Source of the DNA: Pseudomonadota bacterium
Lineage (GTDB): Bacteria; Pseudomonadota; Gammaproteobacteria; Steroidobacterales; Steroidobacteraceae
Assembly (NCBI GenBank): GCA_023433515.1
Contig: JAEZCN010000017.1
Location: forward strand, 1 to 30,716
Direction of reading: 5' to 3'
Length of the DNA: 30,716 bases
This document shows positions 1 through 7,669 of the stretch, piece after piece. The position numbers and the translations under genes are program-made. Under the pieces are notes generated by a model. That model did not search any database and was not told where the DNA came from. It was given only the letters and a program-made list of their open reading frames with translations. How positions within the stretch are numbered: position 1 is the first letter of the stretch; each line of letters begins with the position of its first letter.

Positions 1-14
1 AAAGGACGATTTCA

Positions 15-908
15 ATGAGCAATTTCGAGCAACAGGCAGCCAAGATCCGCAACCAGCCAGGATTCATCGCGGCGCTGGACCAGAGCGGCGGCAGCACGCC
101 GAAGGCGCTCAAGCTCTACGGCATCGAGGAGAACACCTACTCGGGCGAGCAGCAGATGATGGATCTCGTGCACCAGATGCGCACGCGCATCGTGTCGAGC
201 CCGGTGTTCACCGGCGAGCGCATCGTCGGCGCGATCCTGTTCGAAGCGACGATGGATCGCGATTTCGGCGGCAAGCCGGCGGCTGACTACCTGTGGAACA
301 CGAAGCAGGTCGTTCCGTTCCTCAAGATCGACAAGGGCCTCGCGGACGAGGCGAACGGCGTGCAGCTCATGAAGCCGATGCCGGACCTCGACAAACTACT
401 CGACAAGGCGAAGTCCAAGGGCATCTTCGGCACGAAGGAACGCTCGGTCATCAAGCAGAACAATGCCGAAGGCATCAAGGCCGCGGTGAAGCAGCAGTTC
501 GAAGTCGCGCGCCAGGTGCTCGCCAAGGGACTCGTGCCGATCGTCGAGCCGGAAGTGGACATCAAGAACCCGGACAAGAAGGGTTCGGAGGCCGTGCTCA
601 AGCAGGAAATCCTGGCCGAGCTCGACAAGCTGCCGGGCAACCAGCAGGTGATGCTCAAGCTCACGATTCCGGAAGTGGACAACTTCTACGCGGAGCTGAT
701 CAAGCACCCGCGCGTGCTGAAGGTCGTCGCGCTGTCGGGCGGTTACTCGCGCGACGAATCGAACAAGCGCCTCGCGCGCCAGAACGGCATGATCGCGAGC
801 TTCTCGCGCGCGCTGTCGGAAGGCCTGACCGCGCAGCAGAGCGACGCGGAGTTCAACAAGATGCTGGACGCGGCGATCCAGAGCATCTACGACGCGTCGA
901 AGACCTGA
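15..908 (+). CDS. Class I fructose-bisphosphate aldolase
   Basis: Cleaves fructose 1,6-bisphosphate to dihydroxyacetone phosphate and glyceraldehyde 3-phosphate in glycolysis/gluconeogenesis, in the cytoplasm, by a Schiff-base mechanism. The 297-aa protein has the bacterial class I aldolase pattern: the N-terminal ALDQSGGSTPK stretch (residues about 20-30), VEPEVDI (177-183), and VMLKLTIPE, where K215 is the likely Schiff-base lysine. A GGSG-like phosphate-binding stretch appears as ALSGGYSR near residue 240. A purine-rich AAAGGA sits 7 bases before the ATG. The length is normal for the short bacterial class I form. The gene is monocistronic as far as can be seen, because a strong hairpin terminator follows it. 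Family identification is confident; the exact gene name (fda/fbaB) is not. Confidence 0.93.
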   Translation: MSNFEQQAAKIRNQPGFIAALDQSGGSTPKALKLYGIEENTYSGEQQMMDLVHQMRTRIVSSPVFTGERIVGAILFEATMDRDFGGKPAADYLWNTKQVVPFLKIDKGLADEANGVQLMKPMPDLDKLLDKAKSKGIFGTKERSVIKQNNAEGIKAAVKQQFEVARQVLAKGLVPIVEPEVDIKNPDKKGSEAVLKQEILAELDKLPGNQQVMLKLTIPEVDNFYAELIKHPRVLKVVALSGGYSRDESNKRLARQNGMIASFSRALSEGLTAQQSDAEFNKMLDAAIQSIYDASKT

Positions 909-934
909 TCGATTTGGACAAGTGATCGAGAAGG

Positions 935-964
935 GCCCCGGTGGCGAAAGTTACCGGGGCTTTT
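935..964 (+). terminator. Rho-independent terminator after the aldolase gene
   Basis: The arms GCCCCGGTGGC and GTTACCGGGGC pair over 11 positions (two of them G-U) around a GAAA tetraloop and are followed at once by TTTT. This is a textbook intrinsic terminator 26 bases after the aldolase stop codon. Confidence 0.88.
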
Positions 965-987
965 CATTTCTGGAGAGTCGTTCGAGT

Positions 988-1341
988 TCAGGGGGACGAT
1001 TGGCTGTTTGATTCCCGATTCGGCTCAAGCATCGAGAGGAAACGGGAAGGGCGGACGGGGCTTTGTTCCAGCCACCTCGAAAACACCTCTGGTGTGGTCG
1101 AACCGGGGTGCAGTCCCTCTGCAAGCCTCAGAAATTTTTGTCTATCGAATTCTGGAACGCTCGCAGCCATGACGGCTAGGCCTGCCATAAAGAATGCAGG
1201 ACCTTCGCGTAACCATTGCCCTGGATCGAACGAGCACGATGCACACAAGGAAAGCAATCGCTCCTCGTACTCGCGGTTTACGTCGAGAGGGAAGAGTCCA
1301 TCAAGCGTGACCTGCGTCGGTGACATGTATGTCAGTGTCAC
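988..1341 (-). CDS. Hypothetical protein downstream of GH15 gene
   Basis: About 117 aa, family not recognised. The central part is hydrophobic and alanine-rich (FFMAGLAVMAAS), followed by a charged segment FDRQKFLRLAEG. No signal peptide or known motif is visible. The reading frame continues that of the GH15 enzyme directly after its TGA. A GTG at 1341 is preceded by GGAG with 10 bases spacing and is the start chosen; TTG at 1362 and ATG at 1326 are alternatives. It is probably the last gene of the minus-strand operon with the GH15 enzyme and the glucose dehydrogenase. An alternative reading is a C-terminal remnant split from the GH15 gene by a stop, but GH15 proteins usually end at the motif seen before that stop, so this is unlikely. 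Confidence 0.5.
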   Translation of the reverse strand: MTLTYMSPTQVTLDGLFPLDVNREYEERLLSLCASCSFDPGQWLREGPAFFMAGLAVMAASVPEFDRQKFLRLAEGLHPGSTTPEVFSRWLEQSPVRPSRFLSMLEPNRESNSQSSP

Positions 1342-1362
1342 TCTTGTTGAACTCCAGGGCAA

Positions 1363-3189
1363 TCAACGTGCCTGCGCCGCCCGCTGTTCAGCCGGCTTCG
1401 TCTCCTCCGCCCGCTCGAGGTTGTACGCACTGCCGATCAGCGCCACGTGCGAGAACGCCTGCGGAAAGTTGCCGAGCTGACGCCGGGAGCGAGGATCGTA
1501 TTCCTCCGCGAGCAGCCCCACGTCGTTGCGGCAGGTGAGCAGACGCTCGAAGATCTCCACGGCTTCCTCCTCGCGCCCGAGCAGCGCGAGATTGTCCGCG
1601 TACCAGAAGCTGCACGGCAGGAACGCGCCTTCGCGGCCGGAGAGTCCGTCGTCGACCTGCGTGGTGTGGTACCGAAGGATGAAGCCGTCCTGCATGAGCT
1701 CGCGGCCGATCGCCTCGACCGTGCCGCGCACCCGCGGATCGTGCGGCGGCAGGAAGCCGACGAGCGGGATCATCAGCAGGCTCGCATCGAGCGCCTTGCC
1801 GCCGTAGTACTGCGTGAAAGTGTTGCGTTTGCGATCGTAGCCGCGATCGCACACATCTTTGTGTATCCGCGCGCGCAACGAGCGCCAATGCCCGACGGGG
1901 CCGGGGAGGCCGAACTTCTCCGCCGCGATGATCGCGCGATCCACCGCCACCCACGCCATCACCTTCGAGTGCGTGAAATGCCGGCGCGGGCCGCGCACTT
2001 CCCAGATGCCTTCGTCCTTCTCCGTCCAGATCTTCTCCAGGTGCTGCGTGAGCGTGCGCTGCACTTCCCAGGCGGCGTCCATCGAGTCGATGCCCCCGAG
2101 CCGCGCGTGATGCAGCGCGTCCGCGACTTCGCCGTAGATGTCGAGCTGGAGCTGTAGATAGGCCGCGTTGCCGATGCGCACCGGCTTCGAGTTCGCGTAG
2201 CCGGGCAGCCAGCCGACTTCCAATTCAGTCAGCCGCCGCTCGCCGCGGATGCCGTACATGATCTGCGCCTGCGCGGGCGCGCCCGCCAGCGCGCGCACCA
2301 GCCATTCGCGCCATCGCCGGGCCTCCTCGATGTAGCCGGCGTCCATGAGCGCGAGCAGCGTGAACGTCGCGTCGCGCAGCCAGCAATAGCGGTAGTCCCA
2401 GTTGCGTTCGCCGCCCAGGCGCTCGGGCAACGAGGTCGTCGGCGCCGCGACGATGCCGCCCGTCGGCTCGTAGATGAGCGCCTTGAGCGTGATCAGCGAT
2501 CGAACGACCGGGTCCCACCAGCGGCTGCCGTGATAGGTGCAGCGCTTCGCCCAGTCGCGCCAGAAGGATTCGGTGTGGGCCAGCGCGTCGTCGACGTCGA
2601 TCAGGCCGGGCACGGGGTGATGAGACGGCGACCAGATGAGCACGAACTTCACCGTCTCGCCGGCCTTCACGTTGAACGCCGCGACGGTGCGGTGATTCTC
2701 GCCGTGCATCGCGACGCGCGTGCGCAGCGTCAGCCGGTCCGGCCCCGCGATCGCGTTGAGCTCGTTCAGCGCGCGTCCGTCCTTGCCGGCGCGCTGCTGC
2801 GTGACCCACGGCATGATCGAGCCGTAGTCCATGCGGATCACGAGCTCCATGCACATCGCGACGTTGCCGCGCACGCCGTGCACGATGCGCACGAGGTCCG
2901 AGGCTTCGCCGCGCGGCGGCATGAAGTCGGTGATCGTGACTTCGCCTTCGGACGTGGTGAACGTGGTCTCGAGGATCAGCGTGTCCGGCCGGTAGCGCCG
3001 GGTGGTTTGGTATTCACCTTCGGGCGCGAGCGACCAGTGCCCGTGGTCGTGCGTGCCGAGCAGCGCCGCGAAACACGCCGGCGAATCGAAACGCGGCCAG
3101 CACAGCCAGTCCACCGAGCCATCGCGCGCGATGAGCGCGCAGGTTTCGCCGTCGCCGACGATGGCGTAGTCCTCGATCGGACGGCTCAC
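1363..3189 (-). CDS. GH15 family glucoamylase/trehalase
   Basis: Glycoside hydrolase family 15 protein, 608 aa, the usual length for the bacterial cytoplasmic form that releases glucose from alpha-glucans or trehalose. The N-terminal beta-sandwich signature (PIEDYAIVGDGETCALI, residues 4-20, and DWLCWPRFDSP, 27-37) is followed by the (alpha/alpha)6 barrel with GGERNWDYRYCWLRD (259-273). The general-acid glutamate is probably E397 in GIWEVRG, and the second catalytic glutamate lies in LLAEEYDP near residue 570. The C-terminus NFPQAFSHVALIGSAYNLERA is typical. The start is a GTG whose bases overlap the TGA of the upstream dehydrogenase (GTGA), so translation is probably coupled; a longer in-frame start would run into that gene. 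There is no signal peptide. Whether the substrate is trehalose or maltodextrin cannot be told from sequence alone. Confidence 0.9.
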   Translation of the reverse strand: MSRPIEDYAIVGDGETCALIARDGSVDWLCWPRFDSPACFAALLGTHDHGHWSLAPEGEYQTTRRYRPDTLILETTFTTSEGEVTITDFMPPRGEASDLVRIVHGVRGNVAMCMELVIRMDYGSIMPWVTQQRAGKDGRALNELNAIAGPDRLTLRTRVAMHGENHRTVAAFNVKAGETVKFVLIWSPSHHPVPGLIDVDDALAHTESFWRDWAKRCTYHGSRWWDPVVRSLITLKALIYEPTGGIVAAPTTSLPERLGGERNWDYRYCWLRDATFTLLALMDAGYIEEARRWREWLVRALAGAPAQAQIMYGIRGERRLTELEVGWLPGYANSKPVRIGNAAYLQLQLDIYGEVADALHHARLGGIDSMDAAWEVQRTLTQHLEKIWTEKDEGIWEVRGPRRHFTHSKVMAWVAVDRAIIAAEKFGLPGPVGHWRSLRARIHKDVCDRGYDRKRNTFTQYYGGKALDASLLMIPLVGFLPPHDPRVRGTVEAIGRELMQDGFILRYHTTQVDDGLSGREGAFLPCSFWYADNLALLGREEEAVEIFERLLTCRNDVGLLAEEYDPRSRRQLGNFPQAFSHVALIGSAYNLERAEETKPAEQRAAQAR

Positions 3190-4232
3190 TCGCTCACCTG
3201 GAGCAACACCTTGACGTCGTCGTCGCGGCGCGCGAACGCGTCCTGCCAACTATCCAGCGGCACGCGCCGCGTGATGAGCGAGTCGAGCCAGGCCGGATCC
3301 GCCTGCGCGAGCGCCTGGGCCGCGAGCTCGAAGTGCCGGCGATTCGCGTTGACCGTGCCGAAGATCACGTCGTTCTCGAGCACGATCTCGCGGTTGAGCG
3401 CGCCAACGTCGATCGGGATCGACGGCTCCGATCCCGAGATGCCGACGAGACAGGTGATCGCGGCGCTCGCGTTGTTCTCGACGACGTCCACGATCACCGA
3501 TGACGCACCCGTGCATTCGATGACGATGTCCGGTAGTGAGTCGGGCAGCAGCGAGTCGAGTTTGTCGGTGCGATACTCCGCGCCGAGCGCGCGCACCAGG
3601 CGCGGCTTGGGTCCATTCGTCGCGCGATCGAACACCGTCACGTCGAGCCCGCGTTGCCGGCCTGACAACGCGGCGAGCAGGCCCACCGGACCCGCGCCGG
3701 TCACGAGCACGCGCTTCGGCGCCCAGTACGCGCGCTGGCCGATCCGTTCGATGTGTTCCCAGGCCTTCGCGACGACCGACGCGGGCTCCACGAGCACCGC
3801 GTGCGCGCCGAGCGAGGGTGGCACGCGCACGAGGAAATCCGGCCGCACACGAATGCGTTCGGTGCAGAAGCCGTCGAGTTCCTTGATGCCGTGCTCGGTG
3901 TACTGGCCATTGCGGCACATGTCCCATTCGCCAGCCGCGCACGCGGCGCAGGGCAGCGGGTCCGGGTGCCGCACGATGGGAACGACGAGCTCGCCGCGTT
4001 TGAATCCATCCGCGCTCTCCGCGACGCGCGCTACGCATTCGTGGCCGATGACGAGACGCTCGTGGCCCGGCGGCGCCCAGCCATAGTCGCCGCGCAGGAT
4101 TTCGGCGTCCGTGCCACAGATGCCCACGCAGACCGGGGTCAGCGGCAGGCCGGTCGATTCCCCGGGCACGTTGGAAAGCTCATCCAGGCGGGCGCTTTGG
4201 GGGAGCTTCGGATGGACCGTGAGCGCGCGCAT
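3186..4232 (-). CDS. Glucose 1-dehydrogenase-like zinc dehydrogenase
   Basis: Medium-chain zinc alcohol dehydrogenase family, 348 aa, closest in style to glucose 1-dehydrogenases that oxidise glucose to gluconolactone with NAD(P)+. Visible features are GICGTDAEI with the catalytic zinc ligand C39, IGHEC with H64 and E65, the partner glutamate in VLVEPAS near residue 149, and the Rossmann motif GAGPVG (179-184). The structural-zinc loop keeps cysteines at 95, 98 and 106, but the usual third one is absent. The C-terminal half (FGTVNANRRHF) fits the glucose-dehydrogenase C-terminal domain. Its end overlaps the GH15 start by four bases, so the pair would release glucose from a glucan or trehalose and oxidise it. 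Substrate specificity is inferred. Confidence 0.85.
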   Translation of the reverse strand: MRALTVHPKLPQSARLDELSNVPGESTGLPLTPVCVGICGTDAEILRGDYGWAPPGHERLVIGHECVARVAESADGFKRGELVVPIVRHPDPLPCAACAAGEWDMCRNGQYTEHGIKELDGFCTERIRVRPDFLVRVPPSLGAHAVLVEPASVVAKAWEHIERIGQRAYWAPKRVLVTGAGPVGLLAALSGRQRGLDVTVFDRATNGPKPRLVRALGAEYRTDKLDSLLPDSLPDIVIECTGASSVIVDVVENNASAAITCLVGISGSEPSIPIDVGALNREIVLENDVIFGTVNANRRHFELAAQALAQADPAWLDSLITRRVPLDSWQDAFARRDDDVKVLLQVSE

Positions 4233-4347
4233 GGGCGGAGAGTACTAGGCATGGCGCCGGATTGCGGTCGGAAGAAGGTCCCGGCGGCTCGGCGCCGTCG
4301 AAACTCTTACACGTCGCGACACACCGACACGCTTTTCAGACTGACTC

Positions 4348-4363
4348 CGACTGGCGACAGTCG
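4348..4363 (+). repeat. Small inverted repeat in divergent intergenic region
   Basis: CGACTG-GCGA-CAGTCG is a perfect 6-bp stem with a GNRA-type tetraloop, in the 176-base gap between the minus-strand dehydrogenase start and the plus-strand 63-aa gene. It could be part of an operator or a 5' leader hairpin. No convincing sigma-70 hexamers were found beside it. Confidence 0.3.
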
Positions 4364-4408
4364 TCCCATGGGGGTATGGTGTCGCCATTGCACGAGGAGG
4401 GCACCGCC

Positions 4409-4600
4409 ATGCGGAAAGCTGAAGGATTAGGGGAGAAGATTCAACGGCTTGCGTACGAGACTTTACTCGCGCGCGAAGAGCGCGAGGAGCGCCCGGCCGA
4501 CGTGCGTCCGGACTGGCCGCCGCCGACCCCGACGTACTCCGCCTGGAGCCCGACCTCGTTCGCGAACTATGTGCCGTTCCGCGGGCCGGAACACGGGTGA
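4409..4600 (+). CDS. Small Pro/Trp-rich hypothetical protein (63 aa)
   Basis: A 63-aa protein with no recognised family. The N-terminal half is a charged, helix-prone segment (residues 1-30, rich in Glu, Arg and Lys). The C-terminal half is proline- and aromatic-rich (DWPPPTPTYSAWSP, then FANYVPF). A strong GAGGAGG ribosome-binding site lies 8 bases before the ATG, and this decides the start. The downstream hairpin at 4611-4635 fits a single-gene transcript. The good ribosome-binding site and the coding-like composition support a real gene; there is no evidence on function. Confidence 0.55.
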   Translation: MRKAEGLGEKIQRLAYETLLAREEREERPADVRPDWPPPTPTYSAWSPTSFANYVPFRGPEHG

Positions 4601-4610
4601 TTCGAATCGT

Positions 4611-4635
4611 AGGCGGGCTCCTTCCGAGTCCGCCT
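4611..4635 (+). terminator. Hairpin without U-tract after the 63-aa gene
   Basis: AGGCGGGCTC and GAGTCCGCCT pair over 10 positions (one G-U) around a CTTCC loop. No T-run follows on either strand, so termination here is only possible, perhaps factor-dependent. It lies between the 63-aa gene and the converging hydrolase gene. Confidence 0.4.
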
Positions 4636-4664
4636 GCCCGACCTATAGATAGGGTGGCCGACGC

Positions 4665-5897
4665 TCAGTGGCTAACCACCGACTCGAAGAACGCCTTCAT
4701 CTCCGCCGCGTAGTAGACGCCGAGCTGCTGGAACGTGGCCTTCGTCGCCGCGTCCGGCTTCCAGTCGAAGAACGCGTGACCGGCGCCGCCGACCTGCACG
4801 TACTGCACGCGTTGGCCGGCCTTGACCAGTTCGTCCATGAACGACTTGACCATCTCGTCGCGGATCAGCATGTCGTTCGTGCCGCGCGTGAGGTACTGCG
4901 GCACCGCGCGCTCGGAGGCTTTCGGAATGTGGAGCAGCGGCGAGATCGCGGCCTTCCAGGAATCGTCCGCCGCCGGGTTGTCGGAGTAGTGATTGAGGAA
5001 CGGGCCACCGAATACGCCGTAACTCGGCGCCGCGCCCTTGATCGCCGCGAGCATCTCCTTGCGCACGTCCGCGACGGACTTGCCCTTCGGTAGATAGGTC
5101 GGCTTGAACTCGAACACGCCCGGCTCCTTGCCGAAGCCGCGCTCGCCGATCTTGTCGACCATCAGCGAACCCGCCGCGGAGAGGTGACCCCCCGCGCTGT
5201 CGCCCGTGAGCAGGATGCGCGTCGGATCGCCGCCGTATTCCTTGGCGTGTTCCTGGATGTGCGCGACGGCGCCGAACACGTCTTCGATGAGGTTGGCCAT
5301 CGTGTTGGGCGTGGCGTCGCCGTCCGCCTTGCCGGCCCAGCGATAGTCGATGCTCGCCACGACGAACTTGCCGCCGCGCGTGAGCTCGCGCGCGAGCGCG
5401 CGCATGATGTTCTCGTCGTTGGTCTCCCAGCCACCCCCGTGGATGATCACGATGATGGGCAGCGGCGACTTCGCGCCTTTCGGAGTGAACACGTCGTACT
5501 TGAGAGTCTTCACGCCCGGCTTCGCGTAGACGATGTCCTGCTTGACGTTCACGTGGTCGACCGCGGATTTCTCGACGAAAGACGCGCCGATGCGCATGTC
5601 CTTGTCGACGGTGACCTTGAAGGTGGGCGTCATGGATTCGTAGTACATCGCGCCCCAGCGGCCGGGGACGGAGTAGTAGCCGGAGTCGAAGGCGTAACCG
5701 GCGTCGGGTTGCGTGGTGACGGTGACGACGGTGCCGGCGGGGTATTTGCCGTCGGCGGGCAAGGGCGGGGACACCTGGTATTTGCCGTGCACCGGCGGAT
5801 CGAGCGTGACTTTGAAGTCGGCAGAGAACGAAGGGGCGGCGAACACCAGTGTGAAAGGCAGCAGGGTCAGAGCGCGACGAAAGATCTTGTGAGTCAT
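4665..5897 (-). CDS. Secreted alpha/beta-hydrolase (carboxylesterase type) with N-terminal repeat domain
   Basis: Exported esterase/peptidase-like enzyme of 410 aa. A Sec signal peptide (residues 1-26, hydrophobic core LTLLPFTLVFA, cleavage around SFSA) is followed by a short beta-rich module (about 28-110) resembling divergent InlB/B-repeat domains of surface proteins. The hydrolase domain then carries the oxyanion motif HGGGW (153-157), the nucleophile elbow GDSAGG (S234), an acid in GTNDML (D342) and the histidine in GGAGHAFF (H374), a complete triad of the BD-FAE/carboxylesterase family. The start used is the ATG after a GAAGAAAAAG purine tract; an in-frame GTG 12 codons upstream would spoil the signal peptide. 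Substrate unknown. Its proximity to the sulfatase/TonB locus hints at ester removal from the same nutrient. Confidence 0.85.
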   Translation of the reverse strand: MTHKIFRRALTLLPFTLVFAAPSFSADFKVTLDPPVHGKYQVSPPLPADGKYPAGTVVTVTTQPDAGYAFDSGYYSVPGRWGAMYYESMTPTFKVTVDKDMRIGASFVEKSAVDHVNVKQDIVYAKPGVKTLKYDVFTPKGAKSPLPIIVIIHGGGWETNDENIMRALARELTRGGKFVVASIDYRWAGKADGDATPNTMANLIEDVFGAVAHIQEHAKEYGGDPTRILLTGDSAGGHLSAAGSLMVDKIGERGFGKEPGVFEFKPTYLPKGKSVADVRKEMLAAIKGAAPSYGVFGGPFLNHYSDNPAADDSWKAAISPLLHIPKASERAVPQYLTRGTNDMLIRDEMVKSFMDELVKAGQRVQYVQVGGAGHAFFDWKPDAATKATFQQLGVYYAAEMKAFFESVVSH

Positions 5898-5933
5898 TGC
5901 TTTTTCTTCGATGCGGCGGTGGAAGACCCACAC

Positions 5934-5961
5934 CCTATAACGCCGCGCCGATGCCGCTCAA
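5934..5961 (-). promoter_or_regulatory. Candidate sigma-70 promoter of the secreted hydrolase
   Basis: On the minus strand, TTGAGC, a 16-base spacer and TATAGG lie about 37 bases before the hydrolase ATG. Match to consensus is moderate and there is no other support. Confidence 0.3.
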
Positions 5962-5992
5962 GTGACAAGTCTCACGGGCGACCGATACGGAT

Positions 5993-6952
5993 TTACGGAT
6001 CGTGTTTCCCCGAGTCGAGCGTCACGCCGTTTTCGTCGCGGATCAGCCGCGCGTCCAGCATCGCACTGAGCGCGTCGAGCCATCCGTCGAATTGCTCGAC
6101 TTTCACCGTCCCGCTGATCCGGATCTCCGCGAGCTCCGGATCGTTCACGATGACGGGCTGGTGCGAATACCGGTTCAGATCCGCCACCACGGATCGCAGG
6201 GATTGTTCCGCGAACACCAGCCGTCCCGAACGCCAGCTCCCGGCGTCGTTTCCATTGGCGGCGCGCACGCGGCCCAGGGTTCCGTCCGTGTGGAGCGAGA
6301 GCTGCTTGCCTGCCACGAGATCGACGGAGGCGCCCGCGCGCCACTCGGGCGGCGTCACGCGCACCGTCCCCTCGAGCACCGTGACCGTCGCGCCGTCGGG
6401 TCCGCGATGGATGTTGAATTCCGTGCCGAGCGCGCGCACCGAGCCATTGGGCATCTCGACGATGAAGGGCCGCTCGGCATCTTTGGCGACGTTGAACAAC
6501 GCCTCTCCGGAGGAGAGCTGCACGTGGCGGATGTCACGCGCGTAACGCACATGGATCGACGTCGCGCCGCCGAGCTCCGCGCGCGTGCCGTCCGCCAGCA
6601 CGACGGTGTCGATCTGGCCGATCGACGTCGAGTACTCGTGGACGCTCACGTCATCGGCGCGGCGGTCCGGATACATCAGCGCCCCGGCGCCGATGACGAC
6701 CGCGATCAGCGTCGCGGCTGCCGCGCGCCACAACCACGAGTGCTCCGCCCGGGCCGGCCGCGAGGCGGCGGGCGCGCGCGCATTCCGCGGCCACGCATTC
6801 CAGAACGCCGCTACCTTGTCGAGTGCCGCGCGGTTCTGCGGATCGGACTGCCATTCGAGCGCGGCCTGGATGTCCTCCGCGCTCGCGTCGGGCTCCTGCA
6901 GCTTCAGGTGCCAGTACGCGGCCTGCTCGTCGCGGGAAGTGGGGTAACTCAT
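5993..6952 (-). CDS. FecR-type anti-sigma factor/regulator
   Basis: Inner-membrane signal transducer that controls the ECF sigma factor encoded just upstream, 319 aa. An N-terminal cytoplasmic DUF4880-like region (residues 9-52, AAYWHLKLQE to AFWNAW) binds sigma factors in this family. One membrane helix follows (about 77-94, AAAATLIAVVIGAGALMY). The periplasmic FecR domain spans about 105-200 (IDTVVLADGTRAELG, LSSGEALFNVAKDAERPF, VRALGTEFNI). A C-terminal STN-like segment (about 250-305, LVFAEQSLRSVVADLNRYS) probably contacts the receptor. The start overlaps the sigma stop codon as ATGA, so translation is likely coupled; an ATG two codons earlier is the alternative. Together with the divergent receptor this is a classical cell-surface signalling set. 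Confidence 0.92.
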   Translation of the reverse strand: MSYPTSRDEQAAYWHLKLQEPDASAEDIQAALEWQSDPQNRAALDKVAAFWNAWPRNARAPAASRPARAEHSWLWRAAAATLIAVVIGAGALMYPDRRADDVSVHEYSTSIGQIDTVVLADGTRAELGGATSIHVRYARDIRHVQLSSGEALFNVAKDAERPFIVEMPNGSVRALGTEFNIHRGPDGATVTVLEGTVRVTPPEWRAGASVDLVAGKQLSLHTDGTLGRVRAANGNDAGSWRSGRLVFAEQSLRSVVADLNRYSHQPVIVNDPELAEIRISGTVKVEQFDGWLDALSAMLDARLIRDENGVTLDSGKHDP

Positions 6953-7530
6953 TCCCATCCGTCCATCTTCTCGAAGCGCGCGGCGCAGTGCGCCACGGCC
7001 TTGATCACGTACTTGCGCACCATGCTCTCGGTGATGCCCATGCTGGCCGCGATGTCGCGGTACTCCATGCCGTCGAGCTTGTAGCTGACGAACGCGCGGC
7101 GGCACTTGGGCGGCAACTCGTCGAGCAGGCCTAACAACACCGAGAGCTGCTGCGCCGCCTGCGCCTGCCGATCGGGCAGCGGCGAGCCGTCCGGCACGTT
7201 GGCGCCTTCGGCCTCAGAGCCGGCGTGTTCGCAGTCGTTGCGGCGACGGCGCAGCTCGTCGATCGCCACGTTGCGCGCGCACACGTAGAGCAGCGCGGCG
7301 AGGTTGTCGTCGGAGAGCGCGGCGCTGCGCTCGAGGAGCCGGGTGCAGACGATCTGGAAGCAGTCGCGCGCGTCGGCGAGCGAACCCAGGCGCAGCGTGA
7401 GGAAACGCAGCACGTTCGACTGGTGCTCGCGGAACAGGCTTTCGAGCCGGGCATGCGGCGTCGCACGCGCGGGCCGCCGGTCGGCCAGTGCGATGACCTG
7501 TGCGTCCATGATCGATTCGAGTTTCCCCAT
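6949..7530 (-). CDS. ECF sigma-70 factor, FecI-like
   Basis: Extracytoplasmic-function sigma factor of 193 aa. Region 2 is visible as LFREHQSNVLRFLTLRLGSLADARDCFQIV, about residues 31-60; the DARD form replaces the usual DAED. YVCARNVAIDELRRRR follows. Region 4 is LDELPPKCRRAFVSYKLDGMEYRDIAASMGIT (about 137-168), with a helix-turn-helix that reads -35 elements. FecR-type proteins release such factors when the cognate TonB receptor is loaded. It is followed with a four-base overlap by the fecR-like gene. The ribosome-binding site is weak (ACAAGA), and an internal ATG seven codons in is possible. The likely target is the divergent receptor promoter. Confidence 0.92.
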   Translation of the reverse strand: MGKLESIMDAQVIALADRRPARATPHARLESLFREHQSNVLRFLTLRLGSLADARDCFQIVCTRLLERSAALSDDNLAALLYVCARNVAIDELRRRRNDCEHAGSEAEGANVPDGSPLPDRQAQAAQQLSVLLGLLDELPPKCRRAFVSYKLDGMEYRDIAASMGITESMVRKYVIKAVAHCAARFEKMDGWE

Positions 7531-7615
7531 GTTCTTGTAGAACGACCGAGGCGCCCCCGATTGGAATCGTTTTCGGAGAATGTTCCCAGAATCGCGTCGT
7601 CAATCGTTCTGTAGT

Positions 7616-7646
7616 TTGTAACACGCCGTCGCCCGACGGCTATAAC
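7616..7646 (+). promoter_or_regulatory. Candidate receptor promoter with embedded inverted repeat
   Basis: TTGTAA (7616-7621) and TATAAC (7641-7646) flank a perfect 7-bp inverted repeat, GCCGTCG-CC-CGACGGC (7625-7640), that fills most of the spacer. The 19-base spacing is long for sigma-70, as seen with promoters that need an activator or an ECF factor. It lies 24 bases before the receptor ATG, inside the divergent sigma/receptor gap. Confidence 0.4.
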
Positions 7647-7669
7647 TACAGGGAAACGGGGGGTAGGGC

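Noticed and set aside
2530..4086. Very long plus-strand reading frame opposite the GH15 and dehydrogenase genes
   Set aside because: It is the antisense shadow of two clear enzymes in high-GC DNA; its translation is low-complexity Arg/Ala/Val with no motif.
5184..6545. 453-codon plus-strand frame across the hydrolase and FecR genes
   Set aside because: Runs opposite two well-supported genes and the gap between them; no recognisable domain.
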